A stretch of 64,000 nucleotides of DNA from Prinsepia uniflora (taxonomy: Eukaryota > Streptophyta > Magnoliopsida > Rosales > Rosaceae), in contig CM064866.1 of assembly GCA_032719365.1 (NCBI GenBank), positions 4,693,781-4,757,780 of the forward strand, written 5' to 3'. A program made the translations under genes and the position numbers. Positions 25,356 through 35,257 of this stretch are shown here, in pieces (position 1 is the stretch's first letter; every line of letters starts with the position of its first letter). The notes beneath the pieces were generated by a model. The model did no database searches and was not told the origin of the DNA. It was given only the letters and a program-made list of their open reading frames with translations.

Positions 25356-25499
25356 TAGATTTTGGATCGGAAAGACAAGGTACTACGTCGGAAGACGATT
25401 CCTCTCGTGAAGATTCTCTGCAGAAACCAGAATGTGGAAGAAGCCACATGGGAGCCTGAGGTTCAGATGCGAGAACAATTTCCTCATTTGTTTCTTTGA
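25356..25499 (+). pseudogene. C-terminal chromodomain remnant of the gypsy integrase
   Basis: After TAG 25356-25358 the same frame reads ILDRKDKVLRRKTIPLVKI, then VEEATWEPEVQMREQFPHLF and a TGA stop at 25497-25499. The ATWEPE motif is the hallmark of plant chromovirus chromodomains, which steer integration to chromatin marks. The TAG is one transition from CAG (Gln), the usual residue. Confidence 0.75.
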
Positions 25500-25520
25500 A
25501 ATTTCGGGACGAAATTTCTT

Positions 25521-25533
25521 AAGGGGGGAAGGT
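25521..25533 (+). other. Polypurine tract of the gypsy element
   Basis: AAGGGGGGAAGGT directly precedes the 3' LTR start TGTAACACC. It is preceded by TTCGGGACGAAATTTCTT, a block common before the 3' LTR of plant chromoviruses. It primes plus-strand DNA synthesis. Confidence 0.88.
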
Positions 25534-28111
25534 TGTAACACCCCGGAAATTCGAAGATTTGAATATTGTAATTTAATGTATCAATTGACGTTTTTACCCT
25601 TGTGAATGGATGGCCAAATTGTTGACTTTTTGATTGGTAGGTCAGATGGACTTTGACCAGTGACCGTGACATAGTTCGGGACGTCACGAGTTCATAGACA
25701 AGTGGCACGTCCAATTCGGACGATCAGGGAAAAAGTTACAACTATCGGAAGTTCAGGGGCATTACCGTAATTTGGACGTTAGGGGGGAAAATGTTGACTT
25801 TTCGTTTGGAAACTAATTTTCACATGACCCGAGAACCATTAGGTAGGTCTCGACGCCTTGAGTCCGTAGACAGGCGGCACGCCGAAATCGGACTTCGTAT
25901 GGCTGAGTTACGGGTCTAGGAAGTGAGGGGCAGTTTGGTAATTATTTGAACCAGGGGCATTTTGGTCATTTCGCCCTGGTTACTGTAGCAAACCGCGGGG
26001 GACATGGGCGGCACCACCATGTGCGGTGGTTCAGTGTACAATTGATTATGCAAGTGTGTGCTGGAAAGGAAGACGTGTCTGATGCTTTAGAACGTGGCCT
26101 GAACCGTCCACCCTGCACAGTTGAATTGATTATTGTAGATTCGAAGATTTTTCGGGGAACAAAATTCAGTGGACAGTGAGGCTTCCACGAGCCTCTGGGA
26201 CAGCTTGGGATGTTTTAAACTGATTAAGTAATGGGTAAGCTTCATTCTGCTGTTGAAGGAACTGAAAATTGGAGAGGAAAACCAGAGAAACCATTTCGAG
26301 CAAAATTGGAGGGAAAATCGGGTTTTGATTTCTGGTGATTGTTGGACCAAACCAAGGCCTGGTTTAGTCTTCTGGGAGTGTTTGGAACTCAACCACATCG
26401 AAATCGAAGGCCATCAGCCACGGGTGAGCTGGGACGGTGACTGCTGTTTTCAGGGAAATCGCAGAGCTTGGGATGACAACCTTCAGGTACTTTCAGACAC
26501 AATTGATTGTTCATTTTGGTTCGTTTTGATCCTATTATGCTTCCTGTGAAGTTAATTGGACAATGGGTTTGAAACCAGGAAGTTCTGGTGATTGACCCGT
26601 TTGATTGATCACGGGTCGAGGGTCCATTTAAGGGACCAGTGAGGTTAATTGTTGACTCAGAACCTAAATTGGATAGTTAATGAACATGTTAGGATCAAGT
26701 ACGAGTGAAATCGAGTGGAAATTGAGGGTCAATTAACCGGGTCAAGCCGCGGGTGGCAGGCCCGTATTACAGACAAACGGGTGAAGGTGGTGACACTGTA
26801 GCTACAGTGTCAGGCGCGTGACTTTCAAGCGCAGCCACTTTAGGCGGCGCGTGAGGGCGCGTTGAGCCTTATCTCCGATCACGATCAACATGACTTTTGT
26901 TCCTCTCATCATTCTGAACATTTTTGGTGAATTAACCATGTTGATCTGAGATAGTTTTGATGGGTCAGTTTAGGGCCGGTTGCCTTGGGAAACGTGTTGG
27001 ACGGCTTCCCCGAGCCGGTTTCTATTTCGGACTTGTTGGTTGAATGTTAGGGGTTTAATTTGACCTTTACGAATACTTTGGACTTGACATGGATTGTACA
27101 TTTGTACCAGGACGAGGGTATACGTTCGGTTCCTAGCAGGATTGTACTGTGAGTGGGCCCGATTTCATTAAACCCTTGCATGCTTAAATGTTTTCTGATT
27201 TACTTATATGTTCACATGCTGGAATCAAGATATGGTTTTGATGATATTGCAATTTCGGTTATGGCACGTTTCACGGTATTTGGGCATGAGACCCGTCTGA
27301 TGAAACGTAACGATCGGTTCGGATTTTACCTATGTATACATATATGTTTTGCATGTGGATATCACTAAAATGTATTTGGTACTGCACTGTATAGATCCTT
27401 CCATATGATACTGTCTCCTCCGGATGAGGTACCCCGGAGAGATCACGGACGTCTAGAACGTCCAGCGTCTATGACGCTAAGCATCAGGGATGCTGTAACC
27501 GAACAGGGTTCGGGGATTGAACTCGGAATTGAGACCCGAGTGGCACGCGTAGCCTTGTGATTGTGACCTTATTGGACGTCAGGGACGTCAGACATCAGGG
27601 ATGTCGGGATTGGAGTGTATAGTGCAGTGGCTAAAATTATGTTTATGGTTTTATTATATGCCTTATGGTTTATATTATATGATTGATGGTTTTAAATTCG
27701 GTTGCATGCATGTTTGGAAAACGGAGGGGTAAATTATATGTTTTACTTATCAAATGATTTTATAAACTTGAGTTTCGGTCCACTCACCCTTAATGTTTTG
27801 GTAACCCCTCCAGGTCGTGCTAATGAGGTAGAGGAGGAACCTGAGGCTGAGGCATAGATCCACTTCTGCGTACCTGAACCCCTGTTGGGTGGTGTACCCG
27901 CAGGTTTATGTTAGAGTCGTGCTCGCAACTTGTCGTTTGGATTTCATCCCTTGTCTGACATCTGTTTAATTCGGATTTGATGTATAACTTTAATTTGGTT
28001 ATTTATGCATTTGATATTTTTGAGGTTAAAATTGGTATGAATTATTGGGTGTCAGACGGGAGCAGGGCACGTCCCCTTGTGGTCCCTGTGGGATCGGAGC
28101 GGGTCCTGTCA
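25534..28111 (+). repeat. 3' LTR of the gypsy element (2578 bp)
   Basis: Starts TGTAACACCCC after the PPT and ends GTCCTGTCA. Its last 174 bases match window positions 1-174 with two transitions. It shares short blocks with the minus-oriented LTRs at 53351, 58692 and 60774 (CCCTGCTCCCGTCTGAC, and TTGAGACCCG near 27530). Short open frames inside it (25946-26179, 26253-26549, 27153-27368) match nothing I recognise. Confidence 0.92.
27417..27605 (+). repeat. Array of eight short hairpins in the gypsy 3' LTR
   Basis: Successive inverted repeats, stem-loop-stem: CTCCGG(10)CCGGAG at 27417; GGACGT-CTAGA-ACGTCC at 27447; AGCGT-CTATG-ACGCT at 27464; AGCAT-CAGGG-ATGCT at 27480; CCGAA-CAGGG-TTCGG at 27499; ACTCGG(9)CCGAGT at 27521; GACGT-CAGGG-ACGTC at 27575; GACAT-CAGGG-ATGTC at 27591. 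Stems are perfect but differ in sequence. Six have 5-base loops, and four of those loops are CAGGG. Confidence 0.85.
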
Positions 28112-29122
28112 TAAAAAGGAAACGAAAACGTTCCAAGAAAAAACAAAGTATTGGCCCTACTTCACGAATAATGGAAGTATAACCGACAAGGTATGTTATT
28201 GAACTGGCCCACTGTCACCTTTAGACGACAAATTTTTTGGAGCGTATGTAGCTGACACGCAGGCATGAGTACTTTGAGTTGGGGTATGCTACCGCCCACC
28301 CGAAATTGATAAGCGAATGTAAAATTTTATGTAATATTATTTTATATAACTCATTTATATTAATTTTATAATTAAATAATAGAGACGGTGATATTTTTGA
28401 AAATTATATATTGTCTTATTCACGTAAAAAATGAGTTTGTTGCAATTTTAGGTACTATTGTATTTTATTTGCATGATTATTTGTTATTTCTTTGTATAAA
28501 AAATATATATTTTTAATCAATAAAATTCACTTAATATCATCAAAAAATAATTAAAAAAATTACCCTAACTAAAATTTAGTTCACCTCATTTTTAATTCAC
28601 AAGTTGTGTGGCCGTCCTACAAGAATCCAACTTGAGACTTCTAATTTGCCTTGGCATATGTGTGTATATATATCTATAGCATGAGATGATCGAGTGCATG
28701 CATGCGTGCGAGATGTCCTACTGTGTGTCCTTCTTGGTTGAATAACACGATTGCATAATTTGCATGTGTGCCAATTGTCCAGCACTTGTTTACTTCTCTC
28801 TGCATCTCTTTTCCTTAATTTCTTCAAGGTGTGTCCAGAACTTGTAGCTAAACGACGTCGGATGTAGAAGCTACGTTTTGGATTTGTTTGCTAGTCCTTA
28901 TTTAATCTAGTAGTGCATCATGATGCTCTGATCGAAATATACTCACGAATTTTTTTATGTATAAAAATTCATAGATACCCATATGGTCATCCTTAACTTA
29001 GGTGTATTGGATCATGAGCAAATATTTGCACGATCAACGAAACAAATTACAGAGCAGTTGGAAGGGGATGTACTTGGACCTTTAAGTTGTTTCTATTGCT
29101 CGTTTGTTCTTTGGATTTTGAC
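28112..29122. other. AT-rich intergenic DNA, no gene seen
   Basis: Flank of the gypsy element. Open frames are short and match nothing I recognise; a minus-strand 76-codon frame at 28597-28827 is basic and Cys-containing but has no domain. No element ends found. Confidence 0.5.
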
Positions 29123-29668
29123 TGTTGAGTTAATATCTCTATAATAGATTATTAATACATTAGAATTTTAATACATGAGATTATGTATTGGAAATAAATA
29201 TATGGTGTTGTTTATTCATGGTGGAACCTTATAGAAGAAGATTGATGTGGATCTAGAGACTTCCTTAAGCAATATATAAGGAGGAGATCTTAGTCGCATT
29301 TGAACATCAAGGAGAACACATCACAAGTGAGTGAGTGAGAGCAACTCTAAGGGTCTTCGGGTATAGAAGTAAGGTGAGTTGTAAGTGTTTCAAGAGTGTG
29401 CATAGCTCTTGGGGTAAAGTGATCTTCTAGGTTGAGATATGGTATACAAGGGGTACCCTAATGGATACAAGGGCTCGGGTTGGGTATAAACTTGAGTGGT
29501 GTAATCTTGTATTTTGTATTCTCTCATAGTAAAGGAGAAAACTCTCCGAGGACGTAAGCAAGTTATTTGGCCGAACCTCGTTAAATCTATTGCGTTTTTG
29601 GCTTCTTTATTTCCTTTCTTCCATCTTTATTTCTAGTACTTGCGTGGCGGAGGATTAATTTCCTAACA
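29123..29668 (+). mobile_element. Solo LTR of a Ty1/copia element (546 bp)
   Basis: Starts TGTTGAGTTAATATC, ends AATTTCCTAACA, and is flanked by a perfect 5-bp TSD TTGAC (29118-29122 and 29669-29673). Reverse-complemented, it matches the LTRs of the copia element at 50676-53350 (GGAAATTAATCCTCCGCCACG, split here only by length limits; AACGAGGTTCGGCCAA; CCTCGGAGAGTTTTCTCC). No internal region remains, so LTR-LTR recombination removed it. Confidence 0.92.
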
Positions 29669-29673
29669 TTGAC

Positions 29674-30115
29674 TCTCATATATTAGAGTCTTTTTGTTGA
29701 TTTTTTATGATATATTCTCTAAATTAAAAATAAAATAAAATAAAAGATTACAGAGCAATAAAGAATTACAATAAAAAATTTAGATGGTTTGATTCGATAC
29801 TAATATTGGCAATATAATGAAAGATAAAAAGTGAGATTTTAAGTGATACTTATAGTTTTTCGTCCACTATATATATATATATATATATATATATCTGAGA
29901 TAAATTTAAGTGGGTTTTGACTCCCATATATTTGAGTATTTTTTGTTGAGTTTTTATGATATATTCTCTAAATTGAAAAAATAAAATTACAGAGCAATAA
30001 TGAATTACAATAAAAAAATTAAACATTTAGATTTAATACTGATATTGACAATATAATAAGAGATAAAAAGTGAGATTTTAAGTGATACTTGTAATTTTTC
30101 GTCCACTATATGTAC
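29674..30115. repeat. Local direct duplication of about 200 bp, with an (AT)n tract between
   Basis: Two diverged copies, about 29690-29870 and 29930-30114, share TGATATATTCTCTAAATT, TTACAGAGCAATAA, ATAAAAAGTGAGATTTTAAG and TTTTTCGTCCACTATAT. A (TA)n microsatellite (29868-29894) separates them. They end at almost the same motif. No coding potential; origin unclear. Confidence 0.75.
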
Positions 30116-30499
30116 TACAAAATATCTGTCCAATATAAACTTCTCTTATTAACCTACTTTTCCAAAAAAAAATAAAAAATATCTGATCACTTGTACTACA
30201 AAATAGCTCTTCCATAACACCATATTTAGAGTTTTAATAACACACTTTTAAAATAAGTGACATTAAAAATCTGTAATGATCCGTTGCGCGTGCTGAGAAT
30301 ACAAGTCATGGTGAGGAGTTACAGAAGAAGAGAATGCGAGATTTATGTGAAAGAGACAGAAAATTTTGAGAGAAGAAGCTTGTTCCGATTATCTCAGTTT
30401 TTCTCATTAAAACTAATCCAAATGGTTTATAACGACTAACTTTATAAAGCCCCCATGACTTAGCTGGACAACAGAATGCTAACTAAATCCTAACTAATT
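30116..30499. other. AT-rich intergenic DNA
   Basis: Nothing recognisable. A 60-codon + frame at 30257-30439 has no domain. Confidence 0.4.
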
Positions 30500-30519
30500 T
30501 ACTTAGTCCATATTAATAT

Positions 30520-30740
30520 TCTAAATGGCGGGTTAGGCGGTGCTTAGGCTAATCATTGCTTAGACGTTAGGCATTGATTAGGCGCTAGGCAGGGATGCGC
30601 CATCTTGAATATAGGCTATGCAGCAGCAAAACGCTTCTTGAGGATTCCTCGGCGCATAAGTATACTGGGCGGCTCCTTGACGCTCCTGAGCGGCACGGCA
30701 GCTTGGGCGGCTCCTGGGTGGCACGGCTGTGCCGTAGCTA
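30520..30740. repeat. Degenerate GC-rich repeat of TTAGGCG/GGCGGC units
   Basis: Repeats of TTAGGCG, TAGACGTTAGGC and TAGGCGCTAGGC, then GGCGGCTCCTTGACG and GGCGGCTCCTGGGTGG. It stands out from the AT-rich surroundings. Similar motifs are dispersed in other plant genomes to my recollection, but the element type is not identified. Confidence 0.45.
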
Positions 30741-31080
30741 GATTGTATATGGAAAAAATTTCTGTCTCAAATTTCACCCAAATTAACACCCAAAATTAAA
30801 TTACACCCAAATTTCATCAAAATTACACTCAAATTGAGCCCAAATTAAACCCAAATTAGAAATTTAGAACTAACCTAACCCAAATTGAAAATAGAACTCA
30901 ACGCACTGGCACCATCGCACTTGCCAGCATTGTCTTCTTCATCATGAATTCACAAAATCACCTCTGCGTCGTTGACATCTCTTACCCATACTCAAATCAA
31001 CTATAGTACAACTATGAACGGCAGCTTAATCATAAGCAGCAGTAATGCAATCTGCTGATTATATGTAATGAATATTTAGT
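30741..31080. repeat. ACCCAAATT-rich low-complexity stretch and flank of the LINE
   Basis: 30775-30890 has about a dozen variants of CCCAAATT(A/C)A. The remainder up to the LINE has no feature I can name. No clear TSD partner of the LINE 3' flank was found here. Confidence 0.45.
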
Positions 31081-33710
31081 CTATTGCTTCTGAGGAGGCG
31101 GAAATCAAGGATGAGGCCCGTTTTGTTTTTTAACTGGTTATTGGGTACTACTTGTACGATTGTGGGGATGAACTTTCAGGAGCTAATGATTACCACTGTC
31201 TCTACGGAGCAGGCTATGGCTATGGGTGCTCCTGTTAGTGAAGGCGAAATCAGGGAGACTTGTTTCAAGCTTAAGCCAAATAAGGCCCCTGGTCCAGATG
31301 GGTTCAATGCTCACTTTTACCATCGTGTCTGGCCTGTTATTGGCCCTCATGTGATTAGTGTTGTTAAGGAGGTTTTCTCCAACTTCCGTCTTCTGGGTGA
31401 AACAAATTCCACCATTGTTACTTTGGTGCCCAAGACTGCCAATCCTTCCTCTTTGGGAGACTTTTGTCCTATCTCTTGCTGCAATACGATTTATAAGATT
31501 GTGGCTAAGATTATTGCTAATAGAATTAAGCCGGTGCTCGGGTCTATCATCTCCCCTAATCAGTCAGTTTTTGTTTCGGGTAGAAGAATTGAGGATAATA
31601 TTCTGCTGGTCCAAGAATTGTTCAAGGGTTACCACCTCAACTCTAGTGCTCATCGGTGTGCTGTGAAGGTGGATATTCTCAAGGCCTATGACTCCCTGTC
31701 TTGGGATTTTATGATTGATGCTCTGAAGGCTTTTCAGTTTCCCCCTATTGTTGTGGGTTGGATCAGAATGTGTATTTCGAGCCTTCGTTACTCTATTGCT
31801 ATTAATGGGGAGTTGGCGGGGTTCTTTCCTCGGAAGCGGGGCCTTATGCAAGGTGATCCCTTATTTCCTTATCTTTTCGTGATTACTATGAAGATCTTTT
31901 CGTTGATTTTGGCTAGGAGTATTGGCAGTAATCCAGAGTTCAGATTCCACTGGAGATGTGATAAGGTAACTCTTTCCCACCTTGCCTTTGCTGATGATCT
32001 CTTCGTCTTCTCCTATGGTGATACTAGATCTTTGTCTGTCGTCAAAGATGCCTTAGAGTGCTTCTCTAGTGCTTTTGGGTTATTGCCTAATCTAGGTAAA
32101 AGTCATTTGTATGCTGCTGGGATTACTCATGGAGTGAAAAGACAACTTTTGCAGTGTTTTGGTGTCCAGGAAGGTTCTTTGCCCGTTCGTTATCTTGGGA
32201 TCCCAATTATCACCACAAAATTATGTTACACAAATTGTACCCCCCTTTTGGAGAGAATTTAGAATCGAGTCAGAGCATGGGAGCATCGCTCTCTCTCCTT
32301 TGCTGGAAGGCTTTTGCTTATTCAAGCGGTGCTAAGTAGCATTATGGTGTTCTGGGGTTCTCACCTGTTTCTGCCGAAACAGATCACATCATAGATTGAG
32401 CAGATCCTCCGGTGTTTTCTGTGGTCGGGTCATAGTTCTAGGTCGTATTATGCTAAGGTTGCTTGGACGTCATTGTGTAAACCTAAAAAGGAAGGTGGTC
32501 TTGGTTTACGAATGTTACATCCTTGGAATATCTCAATGATGGGGAGGTATATTTGGTACCTTTTCGAGGGAGGTTCCTCTAATTTGTGGGCTAACTGGGC
32601 CAAGGCGTATTATGTCCGGGATCGCTACCTCTGGAATTTGAGGATTATTGCCAATTGCTCCTGGAATTGGAGGAAGCTTATGAAGTCTCGTGAGCGCATT
32701 CGGCCTTTTATCCTGGCCATTGTGGGTAATGGGGAGCGCATCTTTCTTTGGCATGATCTTTGGAATCCCCTAGGGCAGTTGAGGGACTTGGCGAGTTCAG
32801 AAGAGAGGGCTAGGTTGGGAAGCCACTCTGATGCTTTGGTTTCTTCTGTCTTTGTTAATGGTAGCTGGCATTGGTCATGGTCTTCTAGCCCTATTGTTTC
32901 CTTAATACGTAACGCTTGCTATTCCATGGTTACGGACCCTGCTCGGGAAGATAGGTTTACTTGGGCTCTTACTTCTAATGGGAGGTTTTCTTCCAATTCG
33001 TTGTGGAAGGAGTTCACTGCTGTTGGGACTGAGGTTCCCTAGGCTCATCTGGTTTGGTCTCGGGTAGCGATTCCTAAGACTTCATTTATTCTTTGGTTAG
33101 CGATCAAGGGGCGCCTTACAACTATGGATCGGATCTCCAGGTACTCTACTCGCCCTACGGGCCTCTGTTGTTTCTGTGATAGGACCCCTAAGTCCCACGA
33201 GCACTTATTCTTCGACTGCCGAGTTAGTGGATCGATCTGGAGGCATGTGCTTAGCCTTTGTGGAGAACCATGGTTGAGTCCTCCGTGGCTGGATTTTGTG
33301 GACTCCATTGCTTCTCGTTGGCGAGGTAATTCTTTGGATATTTCTATCAAGAAATTGGTTTTGGCTGTCACGGTCTATATGTTATGGAAGGAGCGGAACG
33401 ATCGGATTTTCTCCAACAGTCGATGTCTTCCCAATGTTATCCTTAATCCTATTATTGGGCTGATTTGGCTAAGATTGTGTAAATTAAATTTTAAAAGGAG
33501 CGTAGGTAATATCCGTCTGGCTAATGTGTGGGGTATTCTTATTGATTAGTTTGTAGATCTGTTTGTGTGTGGCGTGTTGCCTAGGTTCGTTGTTGCCTAG
33601 GTTGGGTGGTGCCGGTTGACTTGCTTCCCCTTTGTAGGTGGTGTTGTTCCCTTTTTGGGTTCTTTTGGACTTGCCCTTTAATTCATTTTTGACTTATCAA
33701 AAAAAAAAAA
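31081..33710 (+). mobile_element. 5'-truncated LINE (non-LTR retrotransposon)
   Basis: Contains a plant LINE reverse transcriptase and a zf-RVT domain and ends in a poly(A) of about 12 (33699-33710) after ACTTATC. The endonuclease half of ORF2 and all of ORF1 are absent, as is usual for incomplete target-primed reverse transcription. The left edge is approximate: the first codons of the open frame do not match the family well. Confidence 0.85.
31084..33549 (+). pseudogene. LINE ORF2 fragment: reverse transcriptase and zf-RVT domain
   Basis: One frame throughout, broken by TAG at 32260-32262, TAG at 32392-32394 and TAG at 33040-33042. Visible RT blocks are FKLKPNKAPGPDGFNAHFY, FVSGRRIEDNILLVQEL, VKVDILKAYDSLSW, GLMQGDPLFPYLF and the catalytic FADDLFVFSYG. 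After the thumb region (LGIPI, LLIQAVLSS, KPKKEGGLGLR) comes the zf-RVT domain (TWALTSNGRFS, then CCFCDRTPKSHEHLFFDC near 33170-33220). The protein copied element RNA at nicked chromosomal DNA. It ends at TAG 33547. The first and third stops replace residues normally Gln and Trp. Not functional. Confidence 0.85.
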
Positions 33711-34104
33711 GATGAATTCTTTCAATAGTTCAAATCTGCAATTTAGCTATCATCTTTCATTTCAATAGTTCGTTTTGGCCGGGTTTGATTTCCCTTAGTA
33801 GTAAATATCTTCTTATTATGGCATGGTCCATCGTAATGCATATATAATTCTTTATGATCTCCGAAAAGATAAACTATTATGATTTTCCATTAATTGACCT
33901 CCTTTAAAAGGAAAAAAAAGTGCAATTTAACTACAATCCTCTATTTGAATGTTTGAAACCAAATCCAACATTTTCAGTTGTTGGGTTGCTTAAAACATTT
34001 TTCTAATTCACTGCAAAATAGTCATTATACTATTCACCAAAAAAAATAGTCATTTACTATTGAAATGCATTTTTTGAAGATTTAATTCAAGTCAAGTTAC
34101 TTGA
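33711..34104. other. AT-rich intergenic DNA
   Basis: CAATAGTTC occurs twice (33722 and 33765); nothing else seen. It lies between the LINE tail and the duplicated ABCG flank. Confidence 0.4.
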
Positions 34105-34860
34105 CATCCTGATTTGATTACTAGATGTTGGATATACAAAATTTCTGATAAAATACTTATAATGATTAGTAAAGTTGAATATATGAAAATGGACAATACT
34201 TAAATTTCACATCGGTGGTATATCCTTATACCAGTCTTTCCATTTATCGAATATAATTTTCTTTATATATATATATATATATATCACAATCAGAACCGTT
34301 TATTTTCTAAATTATCATGTTAAAATCATCTACGTAAAAAATCAACAAAATTGGAGGCTATTTAGTTATTTATATATATTAATTAAATGGACAGTTTTCC
34401 ATCATGATCTTAATTCTTATTAAAAGTGTTGATTTATTTGATATATATATATATATGACTAAATGACATTCAATCTTGTTAATTTTTTTACGAAAATGAT
34501 TTTCACATGATGATTTAAAGAATGAACGGTTCTGATTCTAATATATATGTGCAAAAACAATTTAATAAATTAAAATGACGGTATAAGGAGGTATCAATAA
34601 AGTGAGATGCAAGTATTTTCTAATGAAAATTTATCAATTACATTATGTAAGCATAGCTACTTATAATGTTATAGCTCTGCCATATGAATATGCCTTGATT
34701 TTCTTAATTTTGACCAAATAAAGTTGTTTCAGTCTAATTTTTGAACCAAAAAATTGCATGGAAAGCTTAGAATTATTCTTTTCTTTCACTTATTTTTTTT
34801 CCTGTTTAAAATTTTGGCATGGCAGATATTGAAATTAAATTCTTCTTTTATTCAAAATTC
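34105..34860. repeat. Segment duplicated from the ABCG upstream region (partner 42769-43220)
   Basis: Two blocks, 34105-34190 and 34650-34860, align in the same orientation to 42769-42870 and 42895-43220. Shared stretches include TTGATTACTAGATGTTGGAT, ACAAAATTTCTGATAA, TTCTTAATTTTGACCAAA, TTGAACCAAAAAATT and TTATTCTTTTCTTTCA. A MITE sits in the gap here; about 95 bases are extra in the partner. Since 42.8-43.2 kb is upstream of an ABCG gene, this is probably the old upstream region of another copy, now lost or further left. Confidence 0.7.
34288..34538. mobile_element. MITE with long terminal inverted repeats (~250 bp)
   Basis: The left arm AATCAGAACCGTTTATTTTC continues for about 85 bases and is matched by the reverse complement of the right arm (AATCAGAACCGTTCATTCTT). 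The pairing continues through AAATTATCATG versus AAATCATCATG, AAAATCAT, TACGTAAAAAATCAACAA versus TTCGTAAAAAAATTAACAA, and TTTAGT(T/C)AT. It is flanked by TA-rich sequence, so the TSD is ambiguous. No transposase. Almost the whole element could fold as one hairpin. Confidence 0.8.
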
Positions 34861-35108
34861 TTTTTTATTATGTTTTTGTACTCATTTGAATTAGTATCGA
34901 AACCGTAGATTTATAAATTAGCTATTTAAGTATATTTTTATTAATTAATTTCAATTTCAAACAATATATATATATATATATGTGCGACTCATTTAGATAT
35001 ACAATAGTAAATTTCAGAACAAATAATATTTTGTTGCATGAAGGCATTTTACTTGCCTGACAAGAAAACGAGAACATATAGCTCTATAGACTATAGGGAC
35101 AAAATAAA
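34861..35108. other. AT-rich 3' flank of the ABCG gene
   Basis: Contains an (AT)n tract near 34965-34982. No feature recognised. Confidence 0.4.
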
Positions 35109-35114
35109 ATTAGC

Positions 35115-35120
35115 TTTATT
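35115..35120 (-). terminator. Candidate poly(A) signal of the ABCG gene
   Basis: AATAAA on the minus strand, about 140 bases after the stop codon, in a very AT-rich 3' region. Several further AATAAA-like hexamers lie within 50 bases, so the exact one used is not decided. Confidence 0.4.
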
Positions 35121-35257
35121 AATAAAAATAAATAATAATAAATAATTAAAAGAGAATAAATGAGGCTAATAACTAGCTCATTGTGTCCAGCACTACTTAT
35201 ACAAAAACTATTCTACTGACTTTGAGAGATTTGCAGAAAGTGATGATGTTGATTAAT

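Larger units (their letters stand above)
1..28111 (+). mobile_element. Ty3/gypsy chromovirus (Tekay/Del-like), interrupted by a nested LTR array
   Basis: Order on the + strand: 5' LTR end (1-174), tRNA-Met-type PBS, gag, a 20.8-kb foreign insertion, gag C-terminus, protease, RT, RNase H, integrase, chromodomain remnant, PPT, 3' LTR (25534-28111). PR-RT-RH-IN order is Ty3/gypsy, and the C-terminal chromodomain-like segment marks a chromovirus. Without the nested insertion and with a full 5' LTR the element would be about 10 kb. The left end and its TSD lie outside the window; the 5 bp after the 3' LTR are taaaa. The element cannot encode an intact polyprotein (nine in-frame stops). Confidence 0.92.

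Noticed and set aside
26253..26549. 98-codon + frame inside the 3' LTR as a possible LTR-encoded protein
   Set aside because: No domain, not preserved in the related LTRs.
31084..33549. LINE reverse transcriptase as a possible host gene
   Set aside because: Three in-frame stops, poly(A) tail and zf-RVT arrangement identify a dead LINE.
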